Shown in pieces: positions 1 to 7,984 of a stretch of DNA of 13,334 bases. A program made the translations under genes and the position numbers. Source of the DNA: Quisquiliibacterium sp. (GTDB lineage Bacteria > Pseudomonadota > Gammaproteobacteria > Burkholderiales > Burkholderiaceae_E); NCBI GenBank assembly GCA_023257915.1, contig JALRBB010000255.1, forward strand, positions 1 through 13,334, written 5' to 3'. The notes under the pieces are model-generated. The model saw nothing but the letters and a program-made list of their open reading frames with translations, was not told the DNA's origin and searched no databases. Position 1 is the stretch's first letter; each line of letters opens with the position of its first letter.

Positions 1-972
1 ATGAAAACCACCTTACGCGTCGCTGCCGCTGCATTATCTGCCTTGCTGGCCTGCAGCGCATCAGCGCAAGCCGCTTATCCGACCAAGCCGATCAAGATGA
101 TCATTCCGCTGGCTGCCGCCAGTGCGGTCGACAATGCGGCACGCATCGTCGTCGAGAAGATGGCCGCGAACATGGGCCAGGCGATCGTCGTCGAGAATGT
201 GCCGGGGGCTGCCGGAACGATCGGTGCCGATAAGCTGGCAAAGGCTGCGCCAGATGGTTACACAATCGGTGGCTTTAACGACTCGATCATGACGATGGTG
301 CCGCATGTGCAGGCTAAGGTGCCGTGGGACATTCTGCGCGATTTCACACCGGTCTCATTGGTGGCTACTGTTGAGTGGGGACTGGTGGTCGGCAATGACA
401 CTCCTTTCAAGAACGCCGGCGATTTGGTTTCTGCGGCGAAGGCAGCTCCTGGCTCGATCAACTATGGGTCTGGTGGTGTCGGCAGCCCACAGCACATTGC
501 GATGGAATTATTCGCCGCAGCGGCCGGAATCAAGCTCTCGCATGTGCCGTACAAGGGCGCGACCCAGGCGGCGATTGGCGTCGCTGGCGGCGAGGTGCCG
601 GTCGCGTTCCAGGGTTTGGCGACGGTAACCACGCTCGCGCAGGGCGGCAAGCTACGTCTGGTGGGTGTGACTACCGACGCGCCGATGCCTCAATGGCCAG
701 GTGTGCCCACCGTCGACCAGTCCGGCCTGTCCGGGTTCAAGTTCAATTCCTGGTTCACGATGGTCGCGCCAGCCGGTACTCCGAAGGACATTACCGCACG
801 GTTGCACGCCGAAGTGGTCAAAGCACTGGCCGACCCGCAGGTGCGCAGCAAGCTGCTGGCACGGGGCCTGACGCCCAGGGGAACATCGCCGGCGGAACTT
901 GATGCGGCCACTCGCGAGCAACTCGCACGTTATGGGAAGGTGCTCAAGGCGGCCGGAGTGACTCCTAAATAA
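1..972 (+). CDS. Bug/TctC-family tripartite tricarboxylate transporter substrate-binding protein
   Basis: This is a periplasmic solute receptor that would deliver an organic acid or similar ligand to a TctAB-type membrane transporter. The 323-residue protein starts with a Sec signal peptide (basic KTTLR, hydrophobic 6-18, likely cleavage after SAQA at 24). The mature part shows the family signatures: YPTKPIK at 26-32, VVENVPGAAGTIGADK near 63-78, PDGYT at 84-88, the GSGGVGSPQH segment at 157-166, VPYKG at 182-186 and a conserved length. The ligand-loop motif, normally PFPPGG followed by a few residues and Asp, reads PLAAASAVD (36-44) here; Asp44 is kept but the Pro/Gly run is lost. No tctA or tctB lies nearby, which is usual for orphan Bug receptors. 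The ligand cannot be read from sequence. The window opens exactly at the ATG, so its ribosome site is not visible. It converges on the next gene with a 20-base gap. Confidence 0.93.
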   Translation: MKTTLRVAAAALSALLACSASAQAAYPTKPIKMIIPLAAASAVDNAARIVVEKMAANMGQAIVVENVPGAAGTIGADKLAKAAPDGYTIGGFNDSIMTMVPHVQAKVPWDILRDFTPVSLVATVEWGLVVGNDTPFKNAGDLVSAAKAAPGSINYGSGGVGSPQHIAMELFAAAAGIKLSHVPYKGATQAAIGVAGGEVPVAFQGLATVTTLAQGGKLRLVGVTTDAPMPQWPGVPTVDQSGLSGFKFNSWFTMVAPAGTPKDITARLHAEVVKALADPQVRSKLLARGLTPRGTSPAELDAATREQLARYGKVLKAAGVTPK

Positions 973-992
973 GTCGCTCACCGCGAGGCCGC

Positions 993-1868
993 TCAACCCA
1001 GCTTGAGCAGCTTCGCGGCGTTGTCCTTCAGGATCAGCGGGCGCACTTCAGGCTTGATTGGCAGCTTGTCGAAGTCGGCGATCCAGCGATCTGGCATCAG
1101 CACCGGATTGTCGCTGCCGAACAGCATCTTGTGCTTGAGCAGCGTGTTCGCATACTGAATCAGCTTGGGCTCGAAATACTTCGGTGACCAGCCCGAAAGG
1201 TCGATGTACACATTCGGCTTGTGCAGTGCCACCGAGAGTTGCTCTTCCTGCCACGGCACCCCCGGGTGCGCCGAGATGATCGGCATGTCAGGAAAATCGA
1301 CCGCCACATCGTCCAGCAGTAGCGGGTTGCCGTATTTCAGTCGCAGTCCGCCGCCGCCGGGCATCCCGGCTCCGATTCCGGTCTGACCGGAGTGGAAGAT
1401 TGCTGGCAGACCCGCCTCGGCGATCACTTCGTAGAGCGGATAGACATCGCGGTCATTCGGTGCGAAGCCCTGGATGATCGGATGAAACTTGAAGCCCTTC
1501 ACCCCGAAATCCTGGATCAGCCGCCGAGCTTCGCGCACGCCCATCTTGCCGCGCGCCGGATCGATGCTGGCAAACGGGATGCAGATATCCGGATGTTCGG
1601 CCGCCGATTCGGCTACCTCTTCGTTGGAGATTCGCCGGATCCCCATGCCGCGTTCATGGTCCACCGTAAACACGACGAATGCGATCTTGCGTTCGCGGTA
1701 ATACGCAGCCAGCTGTGCGATCGTCGGATGTTTGACCTCATACCGGAAGTACTTGCCGCGCGCCTCGAGCGCCTCGGCTTCAGCCTCATCGGGCAGCACC
1801 CGGGTCGAGACCTCGGCGTGCGTGTGGATGTCGATGGCAACGATGGAATCCAGATCGATGTTCGGCAT
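993..1868 (-). CDS. Amidohydrolase family 2 (metal-dependent TIM-barrel hydrolase/decarboxylase)
   Basis: This 291-residue protein belongs to the amidohydrolase_2 (PF04909-type) family, cytoplasmic TIM-barrel enzymes that hydrolyse or decarboxylate carboxylic acids and lactones. Visible metal or catalytic motifs in barrel order are HTH at 15-17, GFKFHP at 125-130, FHSGQTG with His159, SAHPG with His201, and FGSDNP with Asp253. There is no signal peptide and the length is normal for the family. The ATG at 1868 has only a weak ribosome site, but the N-terminus runs straight into the first beta strand (IVAIDIHTH), so this start fits. The gene reads away from the histidine kinase and towards the Bug receptor. 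Receptor-plus-amidohydrolase neighbours are common in Burkholderiales catabolic loci, so the two may serve one substrate (inference). The substrate is unknown; related enzymes act on aromatic ring-cleavage products, pyrone dicarboxylates and resorcylates. Confidence 0.9.
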   Translation of the reverse strand: MPNIDLDSIVAIDIHTHAEVSTRVLPDEAEAEALEARGKYFRYEVKHPTIAQLAAYYRERKIAFVVFTVDHERGMGIRRISNEEVAESAAEHPDICIPFASIDPARGKMGVREARRLIQDFGVKGFKFHPIIQGFAPNDRDVYPLYEVIAEAGLPAIFHSGQTGIGAGMPGGGGLRLKYGNPLLLDDVAVDFPDMPIISAHPGVPWQEEQLSVALHKPNVYIDLSGWSPKYFEPKLIQYANTLLKHKMLFGSDNPVLMPDRWIADFDKLPIKPEVRPLILKDNAAKLLKLG

Positions 1869-1963
1869 GATGGCTTTCGCGCAGGGGAGTAGCGCGAACC
1901 GGGATCGCGCGGATCTCCACGCGGGGCACCAGATTTCCGGTTTGCGCTTAGCGGTGCTTCACG

Positions 1964-2003
1964 TATATTGAAAAATCTCACGTCAAAGTGAGCCGCCAAT
2001 ATA
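1964..2003. promoter_or_regulatory. Nested inverted repeat, candidate operator in divergent promoter region
   Basis: Two perfect inverted repeats are nested here. The outer arms are TATATTG (1964-1970) and CAATATA (1997-2003). The inner arms are CTCAC (1977-1981) and GTGAG (1988-1992) around a 6-base loop. The site is AT-rich within GC-rich DNA and lies in the 277-base gap between the divergent amidohydrolase and kinase genes. The outer arms resemble -10 elements, but I could not pair them convincingly with -35 boxes. Operator or overlapping promoters is an inference; the symmetry is directly visible. The rest of the gap shows nothing else clear. Confidence 0.45.
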
Positions 2004-2145
2004 GCAAAACCCCGTGTGGCAAACCGCTTGGCTGTCGATGTGTCGGCTAGGCTGCGTGCAGGTTTTGTGTTGTCAGCGCTGGGGGCATGGTGGTCACCAG
2101 GTCGCGGACGAGAGGTCTGCTCGAGTCGAAAGGATGCCCGCCTGA

Positions 2146-4719
2146 ATGAGCCGTACCCGGGGCCCCAAGACCACGCGCGAGCTGCGAAACCAGCTGTCTC
2201 GTGAAGTGCAGGCGCGCAGCGAATTGCGCGCCGTGGCCGATGTGCGTCTGTTCAAAATCGAGGAAGCGGTGTGCCGGCTGCGGCAAAGCGAGGCACGCTA
2301 CAAGCTGCTTGCGGAAAATGCCACCGACTTTGTGAGTCTGGTCGACCTGCAGGGCACCGTCTTGTATGCCAGCCCGTCGATGGGTCGCTTGTTCAACGAC
2401 GGTATTGCTCGAAGCGGTCGACTCGAGGACCTGGTCTTTTCCGAGGATGCCGAATCGCTGCGCAGATTTTTCGGCAATCTGGTCGAGCATGGCGGTAGCG
2501 AGTTTCTGGAATGTCGACTGCAGTCCGAATCCGGCGAAATAATCTGGGTTGAGGCCAGTGCGCGTGCGATCACCGATGACGCCGGCAAGGTCCAGTCGGT
2601 GCTGATGACGTCTCGCGATATCAGCCGGCGTAAGCGCCTGGAACTGGCCATCAGCGATAGCGACACATTTGCAAGCTTCCTGCGCCATGCGCCAGCCGCC
2701 ATTGCAGTGCTGGACAATGACATGCATTACATCGCAGTCACCGAACGTTGGCTCGATGATTTCCACCTCAATGAACGCGATGTCGTCGGGCGCTCGCACT
2801 ATGAGCTGTTTCCCACGCTTCCCGAGCGCTGGAAGAAGGCCCAGAGAAGTGCGCTGGCTGGGAACATCGAGCGCAAGGAAGAGGACAGTTTCGAGACAGC
2901 CGATGGCCGCACCGAGTGGCTGCGTTGGGAACTCGTTCCGTGGCGGCGAGCTGATGGCGAGATTGGCGGAATCATCGTATTCACCGAATTGATCACCGAG
3001 CGCAAGAAGCTGCTCGGACAACTGGTCCATGCGCAAAAGCTCGAAGCGGTTGGCCAGATGATCGGCGGGGTCGCGCATGACTACAACAACCTGCTCGGTA
3101 TCGTGCTGGGCAATCTGGATTACCTGGCAGATTTTTTGCCGGGTGACGAGAAAGTACGACGTCGCCTGCGCTCGGCAATCGATGCGGCCGAGCGTGGCGC
3201 AGACATCACGCGCTCCTTGCTGAGCGTGGCGCAGCGCAAGCGCCTCGAGCTCACGCGCGAGGATCTAAATCAGTTGCTGATCGATACGATGCAACTGTTG
3301 CGCTCCACGCTCGGGCAGCAGGTCAAGTTGCGATCGCACCTTGCCGAGGGCAGTCTTGTTGTTCCGGTCGACTCCGAGGGGCTGGCCAATGTGCTGCTCA
3401 ATCTCGCGTTGAACGCACGCGAGGCGCTGGAAGACAAGCAGGGGGCGCGCGAGGTCTTGGTGCAAACCCGGGTCGAGCGTATCTCCGCATCGCCGCTGCT
3501 GTCGGCCGGCTGGTACGCAGTGCTTGAGTTCAGCGATAACGGTTGCGGGATGAGCGAGGCCGTTCGCGTGCAGGCGTTCGAACCCTTCTTTTCGACCAAG
3601 GAGCGGGGGCACGGCACCGGGTTGGGCCTATCGGTGGTTGCCGGTTTCGCCGAACAACTTGGGGGTACCGCGCAGATTCAGAGCGAGTTGGGTGTCGGGA
3701 CCACCGTATCGATCTATCTGCCCGTCGAAGAGAGCGAAATGCTCACGCAGCGCAGGCAAGAGTCCGAGCGTCTCACGGCCCTGCGCCAGAGCGGATTGCT
3801 CGACTCGCCCTCGCAATCGATCTTCGATGACATCGTGCGCGAGGCGGCCAGCATTTGCGGTGTTCCGATGGCGTTCATCTCGCTGGTTGATGAGAACCGC
3901 CAGTGGTTCATGGCTGCAACCGGATCGCAACTGCGGGAAACGTCCCGCGATGTCGCGTTTTGTGCCCATGCGATCCATGACGCCACGAATATGCTGATCG
4001 TCAACGACGCACGCGAAGATGATCGCTTCTCGGGCAATCCGCTGGTGACCGGGGAGCCCTTCCTGCGGTTCTACGCAGGGGTTCCCTTGATTGATTCGCA
4101 GGCGCATGCGCTTGGAACACTGTGCGTGCTCGATATCGTTCCCCGGCAGTTGACTCGCTCCCGGCTCGCCGAACTCAGGCGCCTGGCTCGCGAGGTGATG
4201 GCCTTGATCGCCGCGCACAAGAAGCAGCTGACCAGGTTGTCCGTGATGCAACCTGAGGAGTCAGCTGGCGTGCAGCCCGAGGTCGCGCCAGTGTCATTGA
4301 CGGGCGATGCTCCAGATTCGATTGCAGCGGCGCCGCGCCCGAGTGTGCTGGTCGTCGATGACGAAGTCCCGTTATGCGAGTTGGCCAGTACCTGGTTCCG
4401 ATCGCTGGGCTTCGATGCGCAATGCGTTCATTCGGCGACCGAGGCGCTTCAGCTGCTCGAGAGTCGTAGCTTCGATCTGTTGTTCACCGATGTGGTGATG
4501 CCGGGGGGCGTCGACGGCATCGAACTGGCGCACAGGGTCAAAGCCCTGTATCCGCAGACACGCTTGCTGATCACCTCAGGGTACGCCGAGAGTCTGAGTA
4601 ACGGGCTTGGTGAATTGCCGGCGCCGCTGATCGGCAAGCCGTATCGCAAGCCTCAGCTGGCCAACGCAATCGAACGACTCGGGTTTCGCACCGCCGGCAG
4701 CACGCAAACCGTCCTGTGA
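2146..4719 (+). CDS. Soluble hybrid sensor histidine kinase, PAS-PAS-HisKA-HATPase-GAF-REC
   Basis: This 857-residue kinase has no signal peptide or membrane helix, so it should sense a cytoplasmic signal. Domains in order are a charged N-terminal helix (about 8-50), PAS1 (about 48-163), PAS2 (about 172-286), HisKA with phospho-acceptor His311 in GGVAHDYNN (HDFNN in most relatives), HATPase_c (about 410-527), GAF (about 540-691), a Pro/Ala-rich linker, and a receiver domain (about 733-847). The ATPase has an N box around Asn423, G1 DNGCGM at 464-469, F box FEPFFSTK at 478-485 and G2 GHGTGLGL at 488-495. The receiver keeps acidic Asp738/Asp739, phospho-Asp782, Thr810 and Lys831, so it looks active. 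A GAF domain between the ATPase and receiver is unusual. The ATG at 2146 follows GAAAGGA (2128-2134). There is no separate response regulator or output domain nearby; the partner must be elsewhere. The E1 genes follow after 82 bases on the same strand, but co-regulation is unproven. Confidence 0.93.
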   Translation: MSRTRGPKTTRELRNQLSREVQARSELRAVADVRLFKIEEAVCRLRQSEARYKLLAENATDFVSLVDLQGTVLYASPSMGRLFNDGIARSGRLEDLVFSEDAESLRRFFGNLVEHGGSEFLECRLQSESGEIIWVEASARAITDDAGKVQSVLMTSRDISRRKRLELAISDSDTFASFLRHAPAAIAVLDNDMHYIAVTERWLDDFHLNERDVVGRSHYELFPTLPERWKKAQRSALAGNIERKEEDSFETADGRTEWLRWELVPWRRADGEIGGIIVFTELITERKKLLGQLVHAQKLEAVGQMIGGVAHDYNNLLGIVLGNLDYLADFLPGDEKVRRRLRSAIDAAERGADITRSLLSVAQRKRLELTREDLNQLLIDTMQLLRSTLGQQVKLRSHLAEGSLVVPVDSEGLANVLLNLALNAREALEDKQGAREVLVQTRVERISASPLLSAGWYAVLEFSDNGCGMSEAVRVQAFEPFFSTKERGHGTGLGLSVVAGFAEQLGGTAQIQSELGVGTTVSIYLPVEESEMLTQRRQESERLTALRQSGLLDSPSQSIFDDIVREAASICGVPMAFISLVDENRQWFMAATGSQLRETSRDVAFCAHAIHDATNMLIVNDAREDDRFSGNPLVTGEPFLRFYAGVPLIDSQAHALGTLCVLDIVPRQLTRSRLAELRRLAREVMALIAAHKKQLTRLSVMQPEESAGVQPEVAPVSLTGDAPDSIAAAPRPSVLVVDDEVPLCELASTWFRSLGFDAQCVHSATEALQLLESRSFDLLFTDVVMPGGVDGIELAHRVKALYPQTRLLITSGYAESLSNGLGELPAPLIGKPYRKPQLANAIERLGFRTAGSTQTVL

Positions 4720-4791
4720 CATCATCGCCATCCAGGTGCTCGCCTTGCGTCCCACCGACGCAGTGAGCTGAGCGTCATGTCGATGGTTCTT

Positions 4792-4796
4792 GGGAG
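4792..4796 (+). promoter_or_regulatory. Ribosome binding site that decides the E1 alpha start
   Basis: GGGAG ends 5 bases before the ATG at 4802. An in-frame TTG at 4790 overlaps this site and would add four residues without a site of its own, so 4802 is preferred. Confidence 0.6.
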
Positions 4797-4801
4797 TGCG
4801 A

Positions 4802-5809
4802 ATGCAAGAAGATGAATTGCTGCGCCTGTATGGCGTAATGGCCAGGATCAGAGCCTTCGAGCAAGCGGCCGAGGTTGCCAGTGCCGGCGGGGTCCGGGTG
4901 CTCGGCGCGGCGCTTAGCGCGGGTGCCAAAGTGCGTGGGCCGCTGCACCTGTCGATCGGCCAGGAGGCGGTGTCTGCCGGCGTATGCGCGCATTTGCAGC
5001 GCGAGGACCTGTTGACCAGTACCCATCGCGGCCATGGCCACACGCTGGCCAAGGGCGGCAACGTGAACCGGATGATGGCTGAGCTGTTCGGGCGGGCCGA
5101 TGGCAGCAACCTGGGCAAGGGCGGCGCTATGCACATTGCCGACTTTTCGGTTGGCATGCTCGGCGCGAATGGTGTTGTGGCAGCTGGCATGCCGATCGCC
5201 TGCGGTGCGGCCCATGCGCTGAAACTGCAGCGTAGCCCGCAAATCGTCGCCTGCTTCTTCGGCGATGGGGCGATCAATCGCGGTCCGTTCCTGGAGTCGC
5301 TGAACTGGTCAGCGGTTTACCGGCTGCCGGTGCTGTTCATCTGCGAGGACAACCGGTACTCGGCCACGACACCGTCGGGCCCGATGACTGCCGGTGCCGG
5401 TGCTGCGGAGCGTTCGCGCGCGATCGGTGTTCCGGCAGTGTCGGTGGACGGCAATGATGTCGTCGCAGTCTGGCAGGCTGCCGCAGAGCTTGTCGAACAA
5501 GTGCGTTCGCAGGGCGAGCCGCGGATGCTCCATGCGCGTACCTGGCGGGTCAAGGGACATGTGTCGGTGGACACACAAGGCTATCGCGATCCGGCCGATC
5601 TGGCCGCGGCAATTGCGGCCGATCCGATTCGTCGCGCGCGCGAGCGTCTGCTCGCGGACGGTGTGGATGTTGCGCGCATCGATGCGCTGGATCGTGCTGC
5701 AGCCGACGAAATCGCCGCTGCAGTGGCCTTTGCCGACGCCAGTCCGGTGCCGGCGATCGCTCAGGCCTACACCGACGTGCAGACAATCGGGGAGGGCGCA
5801 TGGCTGTGA
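4802..5809 (+). CDS. Thiamine-diphosphate dehydrogenase E1 component, alpha subunit (acetoin/pyruvate type)
   Basis: This is the alpha subunit of a heterotetrameric E1 that decarboxylates a 2-oxo acid, or cleaves acetoin, using thiamine diphosphate, then passes the acyl group to a lipoyl E2. From the ATG at 4802 the protein has 335 residues, normal for the family. Landmarks are LSIGQEA (50-56), THRGHGH (74-80), GKGGAMHI (105-112), and the thiamine-diphosphate/Mg motif starting GDGAINRG at 154 and ending with LN at 167-168. An acidic EDN follows at 182-184. The phosphorylation-loop region reads KGHVSVDTQGYR (251-262), a divergent version of the usual GHSxxD. The stop overlaps the beta-subunit start by 10 bases, so the two are one transcript and probably translationally coupled. 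No lipoyl E2 or E3 gene follows. Acetoin, pyruvate and branched-chain E1 proteins cannot be separated confidently by eye; the short length fits the acetoin/pyruvate (AcoA/PdhA) side. Confidence 0.9.
   Translation: MQEDELLRLYGVMARIRAFEQAAEVASAGGVRVLGAALSAGAKVRGPLHLSIGQEAVSAGVCAHLQREDLLTSTHRGHGHTLAKGGNVNRMMAELFGRADGSNLGKGGAMHIADFSVGMLGANGVVAAGMPIACGAAHALKLQRSPQIVACFFGDGAINRGPFLESLNWSAVYRLPVLFICEDNRYSATTPSGPMTAGAGAAERSRAIGVPAVSVDGNDVVAVWQAAAELVEQVRSQGEPRMLHARTWRVKGHVSVDTQGYRDPADLAAAIAADPIRRARERLLADGVDVARIDALDRAAADEIAAAVAFADASPVPAIAQAYTDVQTIGEGAWL
5789..5796 (+). promoter_or_regulatory. Strong ribosome binding site for E1 beta, inside the alpha gene
   Basis: GGGGAGGG sits 3 bases before the ATG at 5800 and lies within the last codons of the alpha-subunit gene. 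It supports this start and coupled translation of the two subunits. Confidence 0.65.
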
Positions 5810-6783
5810 AGACGATGAACTACGCGCAGGCGGCCGCGGCCGCACTCGAGCGCGCGATGCGCGAAGACCCGACCGTGGTTGCGATGGGCGAGGACATCGG
5901 ACGCGGCGGTATCTTCGGCCAGTACAAGGGGCTGCTCGACGCGTTCGGCGCGCAGCGTGTGATCGACACGCCGATCTCGGAGTCCACCATCATGGGTGCG
6001 GCGGTTGGCATGGCGCTCACGGGGATCCGGCCAGTGGTCGAGATGCGGGTGGTCGACTTCGCGCTGTGTGCGATGGACGAGATGGTCAACCAGGCCGCCA
6101 AGAACCGCTACATGTTCGGCGGGCAGGGCCGGGTGCGGCTCGTTGCGCGGCTACCGATCGGCATCTGGAGCGCTTCGGCTGCGCAGCATTCGCAGAGCCT
6201 GGAGGCCTGGTTCGCGCACATGCCGGGGTTGGTGGTCGTCTGCCCGTCGACGCCGCAGGACAACTACTCGATGCTGCGTGCTGCGCTCAAGGCCGAGGAT
6301 CCGTTCATCTACATGGAGCACAAGGAGCTCTGGGGCCTGCAGGGCGAGGTCGACGAGGAGCTCGAGGCGCAATTTGGCAAGGCGCGGCTCGTGCGCGATG
6401 GGTCCGATCTGACGATCGTGTCCTGGTCCGCAGCGGTGCATCCGGCGCTCGAGGCCGCAGAGCGGCTGGCGACGCGCAGCATTCAGGCGGGTGTCATCGA
6501 TCTGGGGACGATCTGGCCCTGGGATCGCGACGCGGTGCTGTCACACTGTGCCCGCTCGGGGCGGCTACTGGTTGTGCATGAGGCGGTGCGCGCTGGGGGC
6601 TTTGGCGCGGAGATCGCCGCGACCGCAGCCGAAGCCACCGGCTGCCGCATCGCGCGGCTAGGCGCGCCGCGGGTGCCGGTCGGCTATGCGTCCGCGCTCG
6701 AGGCGATCGCCAGCATCGATGCTGACAAGGTCGAGCGCGCGGCGCTGGAGTTCATCGACGCCGGGGCGCGGGCAACACGATGA
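5800..6783 (+). CDS. Thiamine-diphosphate dehydrogenase E1 component, beta subunit (acetoin/pyruvate type)
   Basis: This 327-residue protein is the beta subunit that pairs with the upstream gene product. It has a transketolase-like pyrimidine-binding domain (about 4-178) and a transketolase C-terminal domain (about 195-318). Visible landmarks are MGEDIGRGG (29-37), DTPISES (56-62) with the glutamate (Glu61) that activates the cofactor aminopyrimidine, AAQHSQSLEAWF (127-138) with conserved His130, and CPSTPQDNY (148-156). VIDLGTIWPWD (232-242) opens the C-terminal region, where most relatives have an Arg in place of Gly236. The 10-base overlap and equal subunit lengths mark a true alpha/beta pair. 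The gene ends 30 bases before the convergent hydrolase. With no E2 or E3 here, the pair must either use lipoyl components encoded elsewhere or act without them. Acetoin versus 2-oxo-acid specificity is not resolved by sequence reading. Confidence 0.9.
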   Translation: MAVKTMNYAQAAAAALERAMREDPTVVAMGEDIGRGGIFGQYKGLLDAFGAQRVIDTPISESTIMGAAVGMALTGIRPVVEMRVVDFALCAMDEMVNQAAKNRYMFGGQGRVRLVARLPIGIWSASAAQHSQSLEAWFAHMPGLVVVCPSTPQDNYSMLRAALKAEDPFIYMEHKELWGLQGEVDEELEAQFGKARLVRDGSDLTIVSWSAAVHPALEAAERLATRSIQAGVIDLGTIWPWDRDAVLSHCARSGRLLVVHEAVRAGGFGAEIAATAAEATGCRIARLGAPRVPVGYASALEAIASIDADKVERAALEFIDAGARATR

Positions 6784-6813
6784 CCGGCAGACGGTAGCGA
6801 TGCGCGGGCGCGC

Positions 6814-7821
6814 TCAGGCCTCGGGCTCGAAGCGCTCGTCCAGAAACTGCTGCACCGTGCGAAACAACTGCATCCGGTTGCGTTCCATCAGGATCGTGTG
6901 CGTGCCTTCGCCGATCTCCACCATGCGCCGGTAGCGCGCATTGACGAGCCGGGCAAAGTAGCCCTGCATCATCGTCGAGGGCAGGTCGACGTCCCACTCG
7001 GCATGGACCAGCAGCGTCGGCACTTGGATGTCGGCCGGGTCGTACTGGGGTTTGCCGGCGGCCCAGAATTCCCGCCGGTCCTGTACCACGCCATTGGGCG
7101 CCCGTAGCTGCGGCGGGTTCAGCGCGGCTCCTGCTGGGTCAGTAGCCAATGTTGCGTCGGCCCATGCGTCGAACCAGCCGTCGGGGATCAGCCCTGAGAG
7201 CTTGTCCGGCGGCACCTTGGCGAGCCAGCGCTCGCGCATCTGCTCGCGTGTCACGCAGCGCCATGCGCCGAGCGGTTGCTCCGGCTGGCCCGGGTCGATC
7301 ATCAGCCGGTTGTCACCGATCCACTGCGGCGCATACAGCACGAGCTTTTCGACCTTGGCGTTGTGCTGCGCGGTGTACCAGCCCATCAGTGTCGTGCCCC
7401 AGGACCAGCCGAGCAGGTTCAGACTGTCGATGCCGCGGCGTTGCAAGATGAACTCGACCGCACTGCCCACATCCTGGATGGCAGTCGGCGCACGCACGAT
7501 TGGCAGGTTCGCCTGCGGCGCTGCGTCCATCTGCGGTGGCCGGGTCGAGCGACCGTAACCGCGCACGTCGACCAGGTAGACGTCGTAGCCATGCGAGGCA
7601 ATGAAATCCATCCACGACAGGCCGTTGAGCCGTAGATCAAACGCGGTCTCGGCCGGGTAGGTGGCGCCGTGCACGAACAGCAGCGTGCGCTGCGCGCTGT
7701 ACTGAGCCAGGCTCTTCGGGTGCTTGTTGCGCAGGTACAGACGGATGCCAGCGTCGCTGGCAGGGATCATGAACTCTTCGGTCTGTAGCGAATCGACGGG
7801 AACGGGCGTGAAGGCGGTCAT
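6814..7821 (-). CDS. Alpha/beta hydrolase with complete catalytic triad
   Basis: This is a cytoplasmic alpha/beta-fold hydrolase of 335 residues if it starts at the ATG at 7821. Features in order are the oxyanion-hole strand LLFVHGA (47-53), DVRGYGRS (85-92), the nucleophile elbow GWSWG with Ser140, the acid region HAEWDVDLP with Asp277, and GEGTHTILMER with His308. The Trp-flanked elbow and the HAEWD segment recall lipase/esterase and polyhydroxyalkanoate-synthase relatives, but I cannot name a substrate. The frame stays open upstream to 8262, which would add 147 residues of low-complexity, basic sequence overlapping the reductase gene; this part looks non-coding. The start at 7821 has a weak ribosome site, so a non-ATG start slightly upstream is possible. 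It converges on the E1 beta gene and diverges from the reductase operon across a 223-base gap. Confidence 0.87.
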   Translation of the reverse strand: MTAFTPVPVDSLQTEEFMIPASDAGIRLYLRNKHPKSLAQYSAQRTLLFVHGATYPAETAFDLRLNGLSWMDFIASHGYDVYLVDVRGYGRSTRPPQMDAAPQANLPIVRAPTAIQDVGSAVEFILQRRGIDSLNLLGWSWGTTLMGWYTAQHNAKVEKLVLYAPQWIGDNRLMIDPGQPEQPLGAWRCVTREQMRERWLAKVPPDKLSGLIPDGWFDAWADATLATDPAGAALNPPQLRAPNGVVQDRREFWAAGKPQYDPADIQVPTLLVHAEWDVDLPSTMMQGYFARLVNARYRRMVEIGEGTHTILMERNRMQLFRTVQQFLDERFEPEA

Positions 7822-7984
7822 GGCACGGTTCAGGGCGAGACAGGTAAGGCTGGCCAGTGTAAGGCCTGGCAACGCGCGAGCGGGCAGGACGAACTCGGTC
7901 CAGTCCGTTAGACTGAAAGTCAGAATATGGATCGATAACGCGCCGGATGCACTCAGGATCGCCAATCCAATTCGCAAGGCAGAT

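Noticed and set aside
2134-2145. Tiny frame ATG CCC GCC TGA abutting the kinase start, as a leader peptide
   Set aside because: The purine-rich ribosome site touches its ATG with no spacing, so it could not serve it; it is better placed for the kinase ATG at 2146.
2047-3078. A 343-codon open frame antisense to the histidine kinase
   Set aside because: It lies opposite clearly conserved PAS/HisKA coding sequence, has no recognisable motif, and is expected from the codon bias of a GC-rich gene.
4746-4762. TGCGTC/GACGCA hairpin after the kinase gene as a Rho-independent terminator
   Set aside because: The stem is only 6 bases and no T-run follows, so it does not meet the usual terminator pattern.
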